A stretch of 64,000 nt of DNA, from positions 1 through 64,000 of the forward strand of contig CAYZWF010000006.1 in NCBI GenBank assembly GCA_964482135.1. Reading direction: 5' to 3'. Shown here piece after piece: positions 1 through 8,679 of this stretch (position 1 is its first letter; every line of letters begins with the position of its first letter). Source of the stretch: UBA11136 sp964482135. Its GTDB lineage: Bacteria > Pseudomonadota > Alphaproteobacteria > UBA11136. The position numbers and the translations under genes were made by a program. A model generated the notes under the pieces. That model saw only the letters and a program-made list of their open reading frames with translations, did no database searches and was not told where the DNA came from.

Positions 1-42
1 GTGGTGGAGACGCTTGGCCGTATTGTCGCCGGGGCCAGATGA
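1..42 (+). CDS. 3' end of an unidentified upstream gene (partial)
   Basis: An open frame enters the window and ends at a TGA at 40-42. It contributes only VVETLGRIVAGAR. The stop overlaps the ATG of the next gene (ATGA), as in a translationally coupled operon. Given the pseudaminic acid genes that follow, the end of a PseC-type aminotransferase is possible, because many such enzymes end in a helix of this kind. Thirteen residues cannot prove it. Confidence 0.45.
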   Translation: MVETLGRIVAGAR

Positions 43-788
43 GCCGGTCGGTGTGTATCGTTCAGGCGCGTATGGCCTCGACCCGGCTTCCCGGCAAGGT
101 GCTGCTGGAACTGGCCGGGCGCACGGTGCTCTCCCATGTGTTGGAGCGCTGTCAGGCCATACCGGGAATTGACGCCGTATGCTGTGCCTCTCCCGAAGGG
201 GCCGATTGCGACCCGGTGGTGGCGGAGGCCAAACGCTGCGGCGTGGAGATATTCCGCGGCTCCGAGAAGGATGTGCTCGATCGTTATTACGGTGCAGCCA
301 AGGCGCTCAATGCAGATTTCGTGCTGCGCGTCACCAGCGACTGCCCTCTCATCGACCCCGAGCTTTGTGGCCTGGTGCTGGCCGAGGTGACGTCGGGGCG
401 CGCCGACTTCGCCGTCAACAACACGCCGGTAAGTTGGCCCCACGGCCTCGATTGCGAGGCTTTTACCTTCGCCTTGCTGGAGCGGGCCGCTGCTGAGTCG
501 CAGATTTACGCGGAGCGCGAACATGTGGGACTCTTCATGCGTCATGCGTCGGGCGTGCGCCGCGCCAACGTGGCGGCCGAGGAAGAAAACATCGGCCATC
601 ACCGCTGGACCCTCGATATGCCCCAGGATTACGCCTTCTTCGATGCGTTGTTTCCCCGTCTTCCCGAGGGGCCGGAAGGGTGGGGCTATCGCGTGCCTCT
701 GGCGCTGGTGGAGGCTGACCCCGAGCTGGCGGCTATCAACGCCGGCCATCAACACCCCTTGAAAAATGAACATTCTGTTTCGAGCTGA
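39..788 (+). CDS. SpsF-family cytidylyltransferase, probable CMP-nonulosonate activation
   Basis: The 249-residue protein has the nucleotidyltransferase signature IVQARMASTRLPGK at residues 7-20 and the metal-site segment RVTSDCPLIDP near 97-107. These define the SpsF/acylneuraminate cytidylyltransferase group. Family members transfer CMP to sugars for surface polysaccharides. With PseG and PseI in the same operon, the likely substrate is pseudaminic acid (inference). The gene overlaps the upstream stop by 4 bases, and its 3' end overlaps pseG by 23 bases. A classical PseF would start with a PARGGSKRIPGKN-like loop, so this is a functional analogue and not a clear PseF. The exact nucleotide sugar made is uncertain. 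Confidence 0.85.
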   Translation: MSRSVCIVQARMASTRLPGKVLLELAGRTVLSHVLERCQAIPGIDAVCCASPEGADCDPVVAEAKRCGVEIFRGSEKDVLDRYYGAAKALNADFVLRVTSDCPLIDPELCGLVLAEVTSGRADFAVNNTPVSWPHGLDCEAFTFALLERAAAESQIYAEREHVGLFMRHASGVRRANVAAEEENIGHHRWTLDMPQDYAFFDALFPRLPEGPEGWGYRVPLALVEADPELAAINAGHQHPLKNEHSVSS

Positions 789-1785
789 CGCCGGTGTCGA
801 CATCGGTTCGGGGCATCTCATGCGCTGTCTTGGTTTGGCCCAGTATCTGCGGGATGAGGGGGTGTCCTGTTCGCTCCTCACAACGGCTGTGAAAGAACCC
901 GTTGTGGCCCGCTGGCGCGAGGAAGAGATAGATGTACAGGAACATCAGGCCAGGCGCGGCTCACCGGAGGACGCCGCGGCCACGCTGGCGGCAACAGCGG
1001 CCAGCGTGGCGCAGTGGATCGTGGCCGACGGCTATGATTTTGGCCTCGACTGGCAACGGGCGGCGAAAGAAGGCGGCGCGGGGCTTCTCTGTTTTGATGA
1101 TCTGGGCGGCGCGGCATTTGCCGCCGATCTGGTGGTTAACCAGAATCCGGGAGCCCAGGACTTATCCTGTGATATGGAGGGAGATGGCCGCGTTTTGGCG
1201 GGGCCGGACTACGTGGTGCTGCGGCGGGACATCCGCCGCCTGACACGGGAAGCCGCTTCCACGCCGCCGCATCTTCTCGTTACCTTCGGCGGCTATGACG
1301 AGGACAATCTCGCCCTTGCCGCCATGGGGGAGCTTACCGGGGTGGAAACGCCCTTTACCGCCACCGTGATCTGTTCGGCCGATGCGGATGGTCTGGCGGA
1401 AGCGCAAACCTTCGCGGCCTCCCATCCGGGCCGCTTCCGCGTCCTGCCGCCCGGCGATATCACGCCCTTGATAGCGGCAGCCGATCTGGCGCTCTGCGCC
1501 GGCGGTACTACGGCGCTGGAACTAGCCTCTCTTGGTGTGCCTATGGTGTTGGTGACGGTGGCCGACAACCAAGAGCCCGGCGCGGCGGCTTTGGCCGGGG
1601 CCGGATGCGCCCGTCTGGCGGGGCGTGGCATCGGGGCGCTTCCTGATGCCGCCAGGATTCTGAGTGATTTATTGCGCGACGCGGCCGCTTGCAAGGACAT
1701 GGGGCGCGCCGGTTCCGCGCTGGTGGATGGGCGCGGGGTGGAACGTATCGCCAGGGCCATGCGCGCAGGAACAACTCCCTCATGA
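766..1785 (+). CDS. pseG: UDP-2,4-diacetamido-2,4,6-trideoxy-beta-L-altropyranose hydrolase (PseG)
   Basis: This GT-B-fold hydrolase of 339 residues removes UDP from the pseudaminic acid precursor, giving the free 6-deoxy-AltdiNAc sugar used by PseI. The N-terminal glycine-rich loop RADAGVDIGSGHLMRCLGLA (residues 6-25) is the PseG hallmark with its catalytic His. A nucleotide-binding segment CAGGTTALELASLGVPMV lies near residue 245. The length matches the family. The start lies inside the cytidylyltransferase gene and the end shares ATGA with the next gene, so the three genes look co-translated. The reaction is cytoplasmic. I am confident of the family. Use in a Pse pathway and not a related sugar pathway is supported by pseI and the Pse-associated methylase. 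Confidence 0.9.
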   Translation: MNILFRADAGVDIGSGHLMRCLGLAQYLRDEGVSCSLLTTAVKEPVVARWREEEIDVQEHQARRGSPEDAAATLAATAASVAQWIVADGYDFGLDWQRAAKEGGAGLLCFDDLGGAAFAADLVVNQNPGAQDLSCDMEGDGRVLAGPDYVVLRRDIRRLTREAASTPPHLLVTFGGYDEDNLALAAMGELTGVETPFTATVICSADADGLAEAQTFAASHPGRFRVLPPGDITPLIAAADLALCAGGTTALELASLGVPMVLVTVADNQEPGAAALAGAGCARLAGRGIGALPDAARILSDLLRDAAACKDMGRAGSALVDGRGVERIARAMRAGTTPS

Positions 1786-3383
1786 ATTCACCTCACCTTC
1801 AAAGACGCGTTCCGTTTGATCTCGCAGCCATAGGCGATCTGTCCGATTGGAGTGGGCGACTGGCCTGGCCTGTCTCCCATGCGGAACAATATGACGTTCA
1901 TCGCCGCCAATTCGAGGGACTCATTCAACACATCGGTGGGGTCGAAGACGGCATGGCCCGGGATGTCCTTATGCTGGGCACAATTCCCCTTATGAGTGTG
2001 GTGCGGTTTTTCACGGATATGGCCATTGTGGCGGGGAATGAAAAATTCAGCGGGATTGAACTGGCTGGAAACCTGCCGGAATTGGCTTTTCTCCAGGGAA
2101 AGACAGGAACGGAAGATATCCCGCTTCCCCCAATGGCCTCTTGTGAGGTGCCGGACAAGGCATGGCTTCGGCGTTTGGTACGTACAGCCAGTTGGACTCC
2201 CTGGCGACGTCTTGGAAAGACTTTCGCCGCCCCCACATCAATCGCCATCACCCACAATTCCTTTCTCCGTGAGGCGGCCAGAGGATCAAGCGAGCGGCTT
2301 GTCTTCCATCAGGCCGAGAGTTGGCTGGCAAAGGCTCGGGCACAGAATCTGGATGACGGATTCAATACGGATGTTCCGACACTGGCGGAAAACCTAGCCG
2401 ATGTTCTGGCGACGTGCAGCGGTCTCAATGACCCGTGGAACGGCCGTTTGAGGACTCTAATCTTGCCTTGGGCGCAGAACCTGCTGCGGCAGGCGTCCCG
2501 GGACATGGAAGCCCTGCGGCGAATGGATGATTTGCCCATGACCATATGGTCCGGGAGCGGGAGCTATTATCCGACCCGTGCCATGAGCCTGGCAGTCATG
2601 CGCAGGGGTGGGACGGTGAAGGGGTTCGAGCATGGCGGCTGCATAGGTTATGTTAAAGATAATCTGATGATAGCTTTTGGCGAATTTGCTTCGGTAACGG
2701 AGTTTGTGTCGTGTACGCGGGAAAAAGCAGGATTCCTCGGCCTTGCAGAGGCTGTGGATACGATAAAGCCATTGCGCCGGATGAAAATTTCCGGGCTTCA
2801 TGGTGATCCCGAATTTCGCTTTTCCGGCACCCACAGGAAACTCAATGGAAGGCGGCCGAAGGTTGTTTATGTGCCGACGATTTTCAATGGTCCACGTCAG
2901 CTCTACCCGCCCATGCTTTCCGATGTGGTTGCTCTCGACTGGCAGTTGAGAGTGGCGAAATTTCTGTCACGGCTGCCCATTGACCTCATCTGTCGGCCGC
3001 ATCCCGATGACCGCCATCCCTGGGACAGTCATCCTTTGGCGGATGTGGCGCCGTTAAGTGAAGGGCCTTTCAAGCAGGTGATGGATGAGGCCGATATTTT
3101 CGTCTACGACTTTCCCCGGACCACGTCACTTTGGAAATGTTTGTGCACCGATAAACCGGTTGTTTTTCTCGGCGTCTCTTTAGGTCATGAGCCCTTTGCT
3201 TCGGATGCGCAGGCTCTGATGGAAGAACGGTGCAGGCTCGTTGATGTGGTGTTCGACGAGAACAACGTGCCCCAGTTTGACGGCGGGATGCTGGCCCAGG
3301 CCGTGATGGACGATTTGAGGCCGGCTGATCCATCCGCCATACGCCGGCTACAGGCGGGTAATGGCCAGGAACTCTCTCCTTAA
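1782..3383 (+). CDS. Unknown GT-B-like protein of surface-glycan loci
   Basis: I do not recognise a named family with certainty. The 533-residue frame starts at the ATG inside the pseG stop. A longer frame from 1689 exists, but it would overlap pseG by about 100 bases. Near residue 260 there is SGSGSYYPTRAMSLAVMRRG, followed by FEHGG. The C-terminal half has CRPHPDDRHPW and DIFVYDFPRTTSLWKCL, which recall the second Rossmann half of CDP-glycerol or capsule glycosyltransferases. A polysaccharide transferase role is the best guess. No signal peptide or membrane helix is evident. It lies between pseG and the DUF4910 gene in one run of genes, so it probably acts on the same glycan. Base composition is slightly more AT-rich than in pseG. 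Confidence 0.7.
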   Translation: MNSPHLQRRVPFDLAAIGDLSDWSGRLAWPVSHAEQYDVHRRQFEGLIQHIGGVEDGMARDVLMLGTIPLMSVVRFFTDMAIVAGNEKFSGIELAGNLPELAFLQGKTGTEDIPLPPMASCEVPDKAWLRRLVRTASWTPWRRLGKTFAAPTSIAITHNSFLREAARGSSERLVFHQAESWLAKARAQNLDDGFNTDVPTLAENLADVLATCSGLNDPWNGRLRTLILPWAQNLLRQASRDMEALRRMDDLPMTIWSGSGSYYPTRAMSLAVMRRGGTVKGFEHGGCIGYVKDNLMIAFGEFASVTEFVSCTREKAGFLGLAEAVDTIKPLRRMKISGLHGDPEFRFSGTHRKLNGRRPKVVYVPTIFNGPRQLYPPMLSDVVALDWQLRVAKFLSRLPIDLICRPHPDDRHPWDSHPLADVAPLSEGPFKQVMDEADIFVYDFPRTTSLWKCLCTDKPVVFLGVSLGHEPFASDAQALMEERCRLVDVVFDENNVPQFDGGMLAQAVMDDLRPADPSAIRRLQAGNGQELSP

Positions 3384-3448
3384 ATAAATTTGAGGCCAAC
3401 GATGGACACGAATCTGACACTGAAATTGCCGGCGGATAGACACCGGAC

Positions 3449-4780
3449 ATGGTGACTGAGACAGGGAAAGAACAGCCCGACCGGGTTTTTGAAACCCCGG
3501 ATGAGGTGGCCGCCTATTTCGACCGCCTGTGGCCGTTGCCGCGTAGCATCACCGGTGAAGGCGTACGCGCCAGCCATGACATTCTGGGTGAGATCGTGCC
3601 TTTGCAGCGGACTGAGATCCCCAGCGGAACGCGTTGTTTTGACTGGACGATTCCCAAGGAATGGGTTGTTCGTGAGGCCTATGTGGTGACACCTTCGGGC
3701 GATCGTATTCTCGATTTTGGCGAGAATAATCTTCATCTTGTTAATTATTCGATGCCGTTCCGTGGCCGGATGACCCTTCAGGAACTCAATTTCCGTCTTT
3801 TCAGCCTTCCCCACATGCCCGAGGCTGTTCCCTACAAGACCAGCTATTACAAAGAGGACTGGGGTTTCTGTATCTCTCAGAACCAACGTGATTCGCTTGC
3901 CGAAGGCGAATACGAAGTAGTGGTCGATAGTGATCTGGTCGACGGCTCCATGACCGTATCCGAATGCGTTTTACCGGGAGAGACAGAAAAGGAAGTCCTG
4001 ATCTCCACCTATACCTGCCATCCTTCGATGGCAAACAACGAACTGTCTGGACCCTTGGTGGCGGCTTTTCTTGCACGGCGACTGGCCGCGTTGCCGAAAA
4101 GACGCCTCACCTATCGTTTTGTTTTCCAGCCCGAGACCATCGGTGCTATCTCCACGCTCCAGAGAATTGGTGATCATCTGAGGGAAAATCTGGTTGCCGG
4201 CTATGTGGTCACCTGTGTCGGCGATACGGGGAATTTTTTCTATAAGAGGTCGCGTCGCGGCGAGACCCTTGCCGATCGCGCCTGCGAGTACATTCTGGCC
4301 AACTCCGGTCATCCGTCGAAGATTATCGACTTCCGTCCCATGGGCAGTGACGAACGGCAGTATTGTTCGCCGGGGTTTGATCTGCCTGTTGGTATGCTGA
4401 GCCGTAGTGAGCCTGGAGCGTACCCCCAGTATCACACGTCGCTGGACAACCGGGACGTCATTTCCTTCGAGGCTATCTGCGAAAGCATTGATATGTACTA
4501 CCGCCTCTGTCTCCTGCTGGAGGGCAACCGCGTTTACCGGAACCAGGTGATGTACGGCGAACCACATTTGAGCAAATATGACCTCTATCCCACGCTCGGA
4601 GGAAGTGCCGATGCGTATTTTGAGGTCGGAGACATCCTTTGGCTGATGTCACTGGCCGACGGCAGCCGTGACCTGTTGGCTGTCGCCGAACGCAGTGGAT
4701 CGAAGTTTGATCGTTTGGCGGAACTTGCCCAACTCTGTGTCGAAGCTGGCCTTCTGAAGGAGGAAGAGGCGAAGCTCTAG
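3449..4780 (+). CDS. DUF4910/M28-like aminopeptidase-domain protein
   Basis: The 443-residue protein fits the DUF2172/DUF4910 aminopeptidase-like group often found in nonulosonic acid and O-antigen loci. Candidate zinc-site segments are TYTCHPSMANNELSG near residues 189-203, GSDERQYCSPG near 300 and YHTSLDNRDVISFE near 330. The Asp expected after HPS in M28 enzymes is replaced in the ANNE context, so peptidase activity is not assured. The C-terminus looks like a small winged helix. The biological substrate is unknown. A deacylase or amidase acting on an N-acylated sugar would suit the context (inference). The start ATG at 3449 follows a 65-base gap after the previous gene. The stop overlaps the stop of the convergent acetyltransferase by 4 bases. 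Confidence 0.78.
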   Translation: MVTETGKEQPDRVFETPDEVAAYFDRLWPLPRSITGEGVRASHDILGEIVPLQRTEIPSGTRCFDWTIPKEWVVREAYVVTPSGDRILDFGENNLHLVNYSMPFRGRMTLQELNFRLFSLPHMPEAVPYKTSYYKEDWGFCISQNQRDSLAEGEYEVVVDSDLVDGSMTVSECVLPGETEKEVLISTYTCHPSMANNELSGPLVAAFLARRLAALPKRRLTYRFVFQPETIGAISTLQRIGDHLRENLVAGYVVTCVGDTGNFFYKRSRRGETLADRACEYILANSGHPSKIIDFRPMGSDERQYCSPGFDLPVGMLSRSEPGAYPQYHTSLDNRDVISFEAICESIDMYYRLCLLLEGNRVYRNQVMYGEPHLSKYDLYPTLGGSADAYFEVGDILWLMSLADGSRDLLAVAERSGSKFDRLAELAQLCVEAGLLKEEEAKL

Positions 4781-5574
4781 GCGTCGCGTAGTTTAATCCG
4801 GTAGAGCATTCCTTCGGCTTTTCCAGCCTTGATCACGTCGGCGGTGGCATCAAACAGAAGGCTGGCCTCGATGGTCCGCAACCCGTTTCCTTCTCCCGGG
4901 CGGCAGCCTTTATAGAGCCCTGCTTGCCAAAGGTGTTCCTCCATGGGCGTGACATAGGTCTCCACACCTTTGTCGAGATCGCGGACGAAAAGGCCGAAGG
5001 TGCGTTCCTCGGAATGTCCCGCCGCATCGGTAAAGGGGCCCGTGAAAGTCTTGTGATAGCGGTAAGGGACGTCAAGGGCCTCTTCCACGTAATGGTGGAA
5101 GGTCATGCTGCTTTGATCGGGAAGATCGAGGACAGCGATCTTGCCGCCGCCACGGTGAAGCAATCCGAACGGGGAATCGGCGCCATAGCCGCTAAAATTG
5201 ACAACGCCTTCGAATTCCTGCGCACGGGCGCCGATGACGGCGAAAGAATAAATGGGGTGTCCGGTGCGCACGGCTTCCCGATGCTGCCGACCGGCCTCCG
5301 TCAGTGATCCCATATGTGAGGGGGTTGAGCGAATGTCGAAGGGAACGCCCCTTGTAAAATCGAAATTGAAAAGTGGGAGAAGCAGCGTGCCTTCGGGCCC
5401 GAGCGCCGAAAGAAAAGATTCCAGAACGGCCGCCGTATCAACTTGGGAGTCCTGTTGGTGGTATCGGTGCAGTGTTTTTATCAAGCTGCTGTGCAGCAAC
5501 ACCATGTCCCCGGATTCGATCCCACTATCGTGCCAACCGGCAACGAGGGCCTTAATCGATGCGGTCATGGGCAT
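4777..5574 (-). CDS. AAC(3)-family N-acetyltransferase
   Basis: The 265-residue protein belongs to the antibiotic acetyltransferase AAC(3) fold. Segments seen are DMVLLHSSLIKT near residues 23-34, GTLLLPLFNF near 67-76, PSHMGSLTEAGR near 86 and RTGHPIYSFAVIGA near 105. Members use acetyl-CoA to acylate amino groups. Outside resistance islands many sit in polysaccharide loci, where they probably acetylate amino sugars. Here it is the only gene in the Pse block on the minus strand, and its stop overlaps the neighbouring stop by 4 bases. PseH, the usual GNAT acetyltransferase, is absent from the window, so this protein could supply an N-acyl group. That is inference. I do not call it a resistance gene. 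Confidence 0.82.
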   Translation of the reverse strand: MPMTASIKALVAGWHDSGIESGDMVLLHSSLIKTLHRYHQQDSQVDTAAVLESFLSALGPEGTLLLPLFNFDFTRGVPFDIRSTPSHMGSLTEAGRQHREAVRTGHPIYSFAVIGARAQEFEGVVNFSGYGADSPFGLLHRGGGKIAVLDLPDQSSMTFHHYVEEALDVPYRYHKTFTGPFTDAAGHSEERTFGLFVRDLDKGVETYVTPMEEHLWQAGLYKGCRPGEGNGLRTIEASLLFDATADVIKAGKAEGMLYRIKLRDA

Positions 5575-5835
5575 GTCACCATACCGATGTTATGAGGAGA
5601 GAGCGCCTAACTTTCCGGGACAAGCTTGCCATAATTTGCGGCAACCCGGCGCAGGAAATCATGACTGTGGCGAAAGAAAACATGGATGATGTGTCTCCAG
5701 GAAAACTGCGGGAAAGAGTGTTACCTTGGAATCGGGGTCTCCTCCAATGAAAATAACCATGAGCACGCGGGGAATGGACAGAGATGAATCGATGACATAT
5801 TGGAAGCTGGTTCGATCTTCCGTGCGCGTGTGGGC
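5575..5835. other. Divergent intergenic region before pseI
   Basis: This gap separates the minus-strand acetyltransferase from pseI and should hold two divergent promoters. I see no clean -35/-10 pair. A 63-residue frame on the plus strand (5559-5750) has no family features and a poor start, so I do not call it. Several ATG codons at 5763-5793 are out of frame with pseI. Confidence 0.4.
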
Positions 5836-6918
5836 ATGAAGTTGGCAGACCTGAACATTGCCGGCCGCCCCATCGGGCCTGCGCACCCGCCTTTCGTGAT
5901 CGCCGAAATGTCAGGGAACCACAACGGCGATTTGGAGCGCGCCCTTGCCATCATGGAAGCGGCAAAAAATGCTGGCGCTGATGCCGTCAAGCTCCAGACC
6001 TATACCGCCGATACTATCACCATCGACCATGATGGCCCGGAGTTCCGTATTAAAGGTGGTCCGTGGGACGGACGCAGACTTTACGATCTCTACCAGGAAG
6101 CCCACACGCCCTGGGACTGGCATGAGGCTCTTTTTGACAAAGGGCGGGAGCTTGGGCTGATCGTCTTCAGCTCTCCCTTTGACGAAACGGCGGTGGATTT
6201 TCTGGAAAAATTGGATTGCTCCGCCTACAAGATTGCTTCCTTCGAAGCGGTGGACCTGCCATTGATCGCCCGTGTCGCGGCGACGGGAAAGCCATTGATC
6301 ATTTCCACCGGCATGGCGAACCGGGAAGAGATCGATGCGGCGGTTCGTGGCGCGCGTGAAAATGGCGCCGGCGGACTGGCGCTGTTGCATTGTGTCAGCG
6401 CCTATCCGGCGCTGCCGGAAGAAGCCAACCTGCGGACGATCCCCCATATGATGTCCAGCTTCGAAACAGTGGTGGGTTTGTCCGATCACACGCCCGGTAT
6501 TGGCGTTGCCGTGGCCTCGGTTGCATTTGGGGCCTGCCTCATTGAAAAGCACTTCACCTTGAGCCGTGATGACGGGGGGCCCGATGCGGCGTTTTCCCTG
6601 GAACCGCCGGAGTTACAAGCCCTGACACGGGAATGCCGTGCTGCCTGGGAGGCGCTGGGTGACGTGTGTTACGAACGGACACCCGGCGAAAAAGGCAATA
6701 TTCTCTTTCGGCGCTCTCTCTATGTGGTGAAGGACATTGCACAGGGTGAGGCGTTTACGGAAAAAAATATTCGCTCTATCCGCCCCGGCCACGGACTTCC
6801 GCCCAAGCATTACGGAGAGATTCTAGGACGCAAGGCCAAACATGCGCTTGCAAGGGGCGTGGCCCTGCAATGGCCAGATATTGAAGAAACGGAAACAAAG
6901 AATGCGGAAAAACCATGA
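5836..6918 (+). CDS. pseI: Pseudaminic acid synthase (PseI, NeuB family)
   Basis: It condenses 6-deoxy-AltdiNAc with phosphoenolpyruvate to form pseudaminic acid. The TIM-barrel NeuB domain opens with FVIAEMSGNHNGD and continues with STGMANREEI, HCVSAYP and GLSDHTPG. It then shows IEKHFTL followed by GGPDAAFSLEP, which is typical of the Pse branch. A C-terminal SAF antifreeze-like domain covers roughly the last 65 residues. The ATG at 5836 gives 360 residues. An in-frame TTG at 5800 would add 12 residues, and neither has a good ribosome site. The gene overlaps the following methylase by 4 bases (ATGA). PseI fits better than NeuB or LegI given PseG upstream. Confidence 0.9.
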   Translation: MKLADLNIAGRPIGPAHPPFVIAEMSGNHNGDLERALAIMEAAKNAGADAVKLQTYTADTITIDHDGPEFRIKGGPWDGRRLYDLYQEAHTPWDWHEALFDKGRELGLIVFSSPFDETAVDFLEKLDCSAYKIASFEAVDLPLIARVAATGKPLIISTGMANREEIDAAVRGARENGAGGLALLHCVSAYPALPEEANLRTIPHMMSSFETVVGLSDHTPGIGVAVASVAFGACLIEKHFTLSRDDGGPDAAFSLEPPELQALTRECRAAWEALGDVCYERTPGEKGNILFRRSLYVVKDIAQGEAFTEKNIRSIRPGHGLPPKHYGEILGRKAKHALARGVALQWPDIEETETKNAEKP

Positions 6919-7544
6919 CTGACGACAACGTCCCCATTGACGCCTGGAAGGGTAAATTCGGTGACGACTATGCGGCGCGAAACCGCGCCACCGGAGAAGC
7001 CGTGGGCAATGTGGCGCGCGCCTTTGCGGAAATTTTTTCTCATGTGAAGGACAGTCCGCCGACGTCCATTCTCGAAGTGGGTGCCAATATCGGCATCAAC
7101 CTGAGGGCATTGGCGGGAATCACTGACGCCGAGCTCTTTGCCGTGGAGCCAAATGCCAGCGCCCGCGAACAGCTTGTGGCCGATAAGGTGCTGCCGCAAG
7201 ACCGCCTGTTCGACGCCGTGGCCACAAAACTTCCTCTCGATGACGGGGCCGTGGACCTTATCTTTACTTCCGGTGTTCTGATTCATGTGCCGCCCGAGGA
7301 TCTTGAAACGGCCTATGGCGAAATCCACCGGGTGGCGGCGCGTTATATTCTGTCCATCGAATATTTCTCTTCCACGCCGGTGAGCATCCCCTATCGCGGC
7401 CATGAGGGCCTGTTGTTCAAACGCGATTTCGGCGGCATGTGGCTTGATCTCTTCCCCGCTCTCGAGCCCGTGGCCAACGGCTTCTTCTGGAAGCGAACCG
7501 CGGGTCTTGATGACGTCAACTGGTGGCTTTTCAGAAAACCTTGA
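6915..7544 (+). CDS. Pseudaminic acid biosynthesis-associated methylase
   Basis: This is a class I SAM-dependent methyltransferase of 209 residues. Motif I is ILEVGANIGINL at about residues 51-62. The post-I acid lies in LFAVEPNASAREQL, and FTSGVLIHVPPEDL follows. The last part, RDFGGMWLDLFP with a WWLFRKP end, matches the family seen next to Pse genes (TIGR03587 type). The methylated position is unknown. It starts inside the pseI stop and its end overlaps the GT4 gene by 22 bases, so it is tightly coupled to both. Confidence 0.85.
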   Translation: MTDDNVPIDAWKGKFGDDYAARNRATGEAVGNVARAFAEIFSHVKDSPPTSILEVGANIGINLRALAGITDAELFAVEPNASAREQLVADKVLPQDRLFDAVATKLPLDDGAVDLIFTSGVLIHVPPEDLETAYGEIHRVAARYILSIEYFSSTPVSIPYRGHEGLLFKRDFGGMWLDLFPALEPVANGFFWKRTAGLDDVNWWLFRKP

Positions 7545-8674
7545 ATACGTCTCTCTGCCGTATCCTGTTCTTCCTGCCCGATCTCGACGGCGGGGGGTCG
7601 CAGCGCACCCTGGTCAATCTGGCCGGGGCCCTTCCGCGCGACCGTTTTACCGCCACCCTGGCCGCCGGGCGCAGTGACGGTCCGGCGCGAGACTGGCTCG
7701 CCGGCCATGTGCCGTTGGTGGATTTGAATGCGCCGCGCCTGCGCTGGACGCTCACCCCTCTGCGTGGGCGTGTGAAGCGCGAGCGTCCCCATATCCTGTT
7801 TTCCTCCATGCCCGACGCCAATGTGGCGGCCTCTCTGGCGGTGGCGGGCCTGCGGTCGCGTCCCGGGCTTATCCTGCGCGAGACCAATTCACACCGCCAT
7901 CGTGGTGATCTCAGCTGGCTGCGGCGCAAGCTGATCGGATGGGCCTACGGGCGGGCTGACGCCGTGGTGGCCCTGTCGGAGGGCGTTCGCGAAGAACTGG
8001 TGGAAGATTGCGCCCTCGATCCCGGACGCACGGTCACCATCCACAATCCCGTGGACGTGGGAGGCATCGCCGCGGCGACGAGAGCCGTAAAGGACAGTAT
8101 CCAGGAAGTCCCCCTAAACGGCCCCCTGATTGTGGGCTGTGGGCGGCTGCACCGGCAGAAGGGCTTCGATCTTCTCATTGAGGCCTTCGCCGATCTTGAT
8201 GATGCCAGGGCGCGGCTTGTGATTCTCGGCGAGGGGTCGGAGCGCGAGGCGCTGGAAGCCCTTGCCCGGTCTCGTGGCGTGGCCGACCGGGTGTTGATGC
8301 CGGGCTTCGAGAGTCATCCCGAAAAATGGCTCGCCCAGGCCACTCTTTTTGTCCTGCCGTCGCGCTGGGAAGGGTTTGGTCATGTGTTGGTGGAAGCGCT
8401 GGCTGCGGGAGTTCCGGTGGTTTCGGCATGGGCGCCTCACGGCCCCGCCGATATTCTCGACGACGGCGAGACCGGCCTGATGGTGCCCACAGGGAACGCC
8501 GCAGCTTTGGGCGCGGCCATCGACCGTCTTCTTATCGATAAGGGGCTGCGGGGGCGCCTGGCCGAGGCCGGGCGCAAGACGGCGGAGCGTTTTTCGCTGC
8601 CGGTGATCGCCGAACGTTATGCCGACCTTATTGAGAACGTAGCCGCAAAGAACCCAGTCGGGGAAAGTTCCTAG
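7523..8674 (+). CDS. GT4-family glycosyltransferase
   Basis: The 383-residue retaining GT-B transferase starts with an acceptor loop LPDLDGGGSQRTLVNLAGAL. Its C-terminal donor domain has GCGRLHRQKGFDLLIEAF and the family E-x7-E motif within EGFGHVLVEALAAGVPVV. Such enzymes add sugars to lipid-linked or protein-linked glycans at the cytoplasmic membrane face. The ATG at 7523 lies inside the methylase gene, and a TTG at 7541 is an alternative start. Donor and acceptor cannot be told from sequence. It is five bases from the next gene, asparagine synthase. Confidence 0.88.
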   Translation: MAFQKTLNTSLCRILFFLPDLDGGGSQRTLVNLAGALPRDRFTATLAAGRSDGPARDWLAGHVPLVDLNAPRLRWTLTPLRGRVKRERPHILFSSMPDANVAASLAVAGLRSRPGLILRETNSHRHRGDLSWLRRKLIGWAYGRADAVVALSEGVREELVEDCALDPGRTVTIHNPVDVGGIAAATRAVKDSIQEVPLNGPLIVGCGRLHRQKGFDLLIEAFADLDDARARLVILGEGSEREALEALARSRGVADRVLMPGFESHPEKWLAQATLFVLPSRWEGFGHVLVEALAAGVPVVSAWAPHGPADILDDGETGLMVPTGNAAALGAAIDRLLIDKGLRGRLAEAGRKTAERFSLPVIAERYADLIENVAAKNPVGESS

Positions 8675-8679
8675 ATTCC

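Noticed and set aside
3402..3455. 17-codon frame between the GT-B-like gene and the DUF4910 gene
   Set aside because: Too short to support, and it overlaps the next start.
4777..5574. Aminoglycoside resistance gene
   Set aside because: The AAC(3) fold is shared by sugar-locus enzymes, and the Pse context makes a resistance role unlikely.
5559..5750. 63-codon plus-strand frame before pseI
   Set aside because: No family features, a weak start, and it overlaps the acetyltransferase start.
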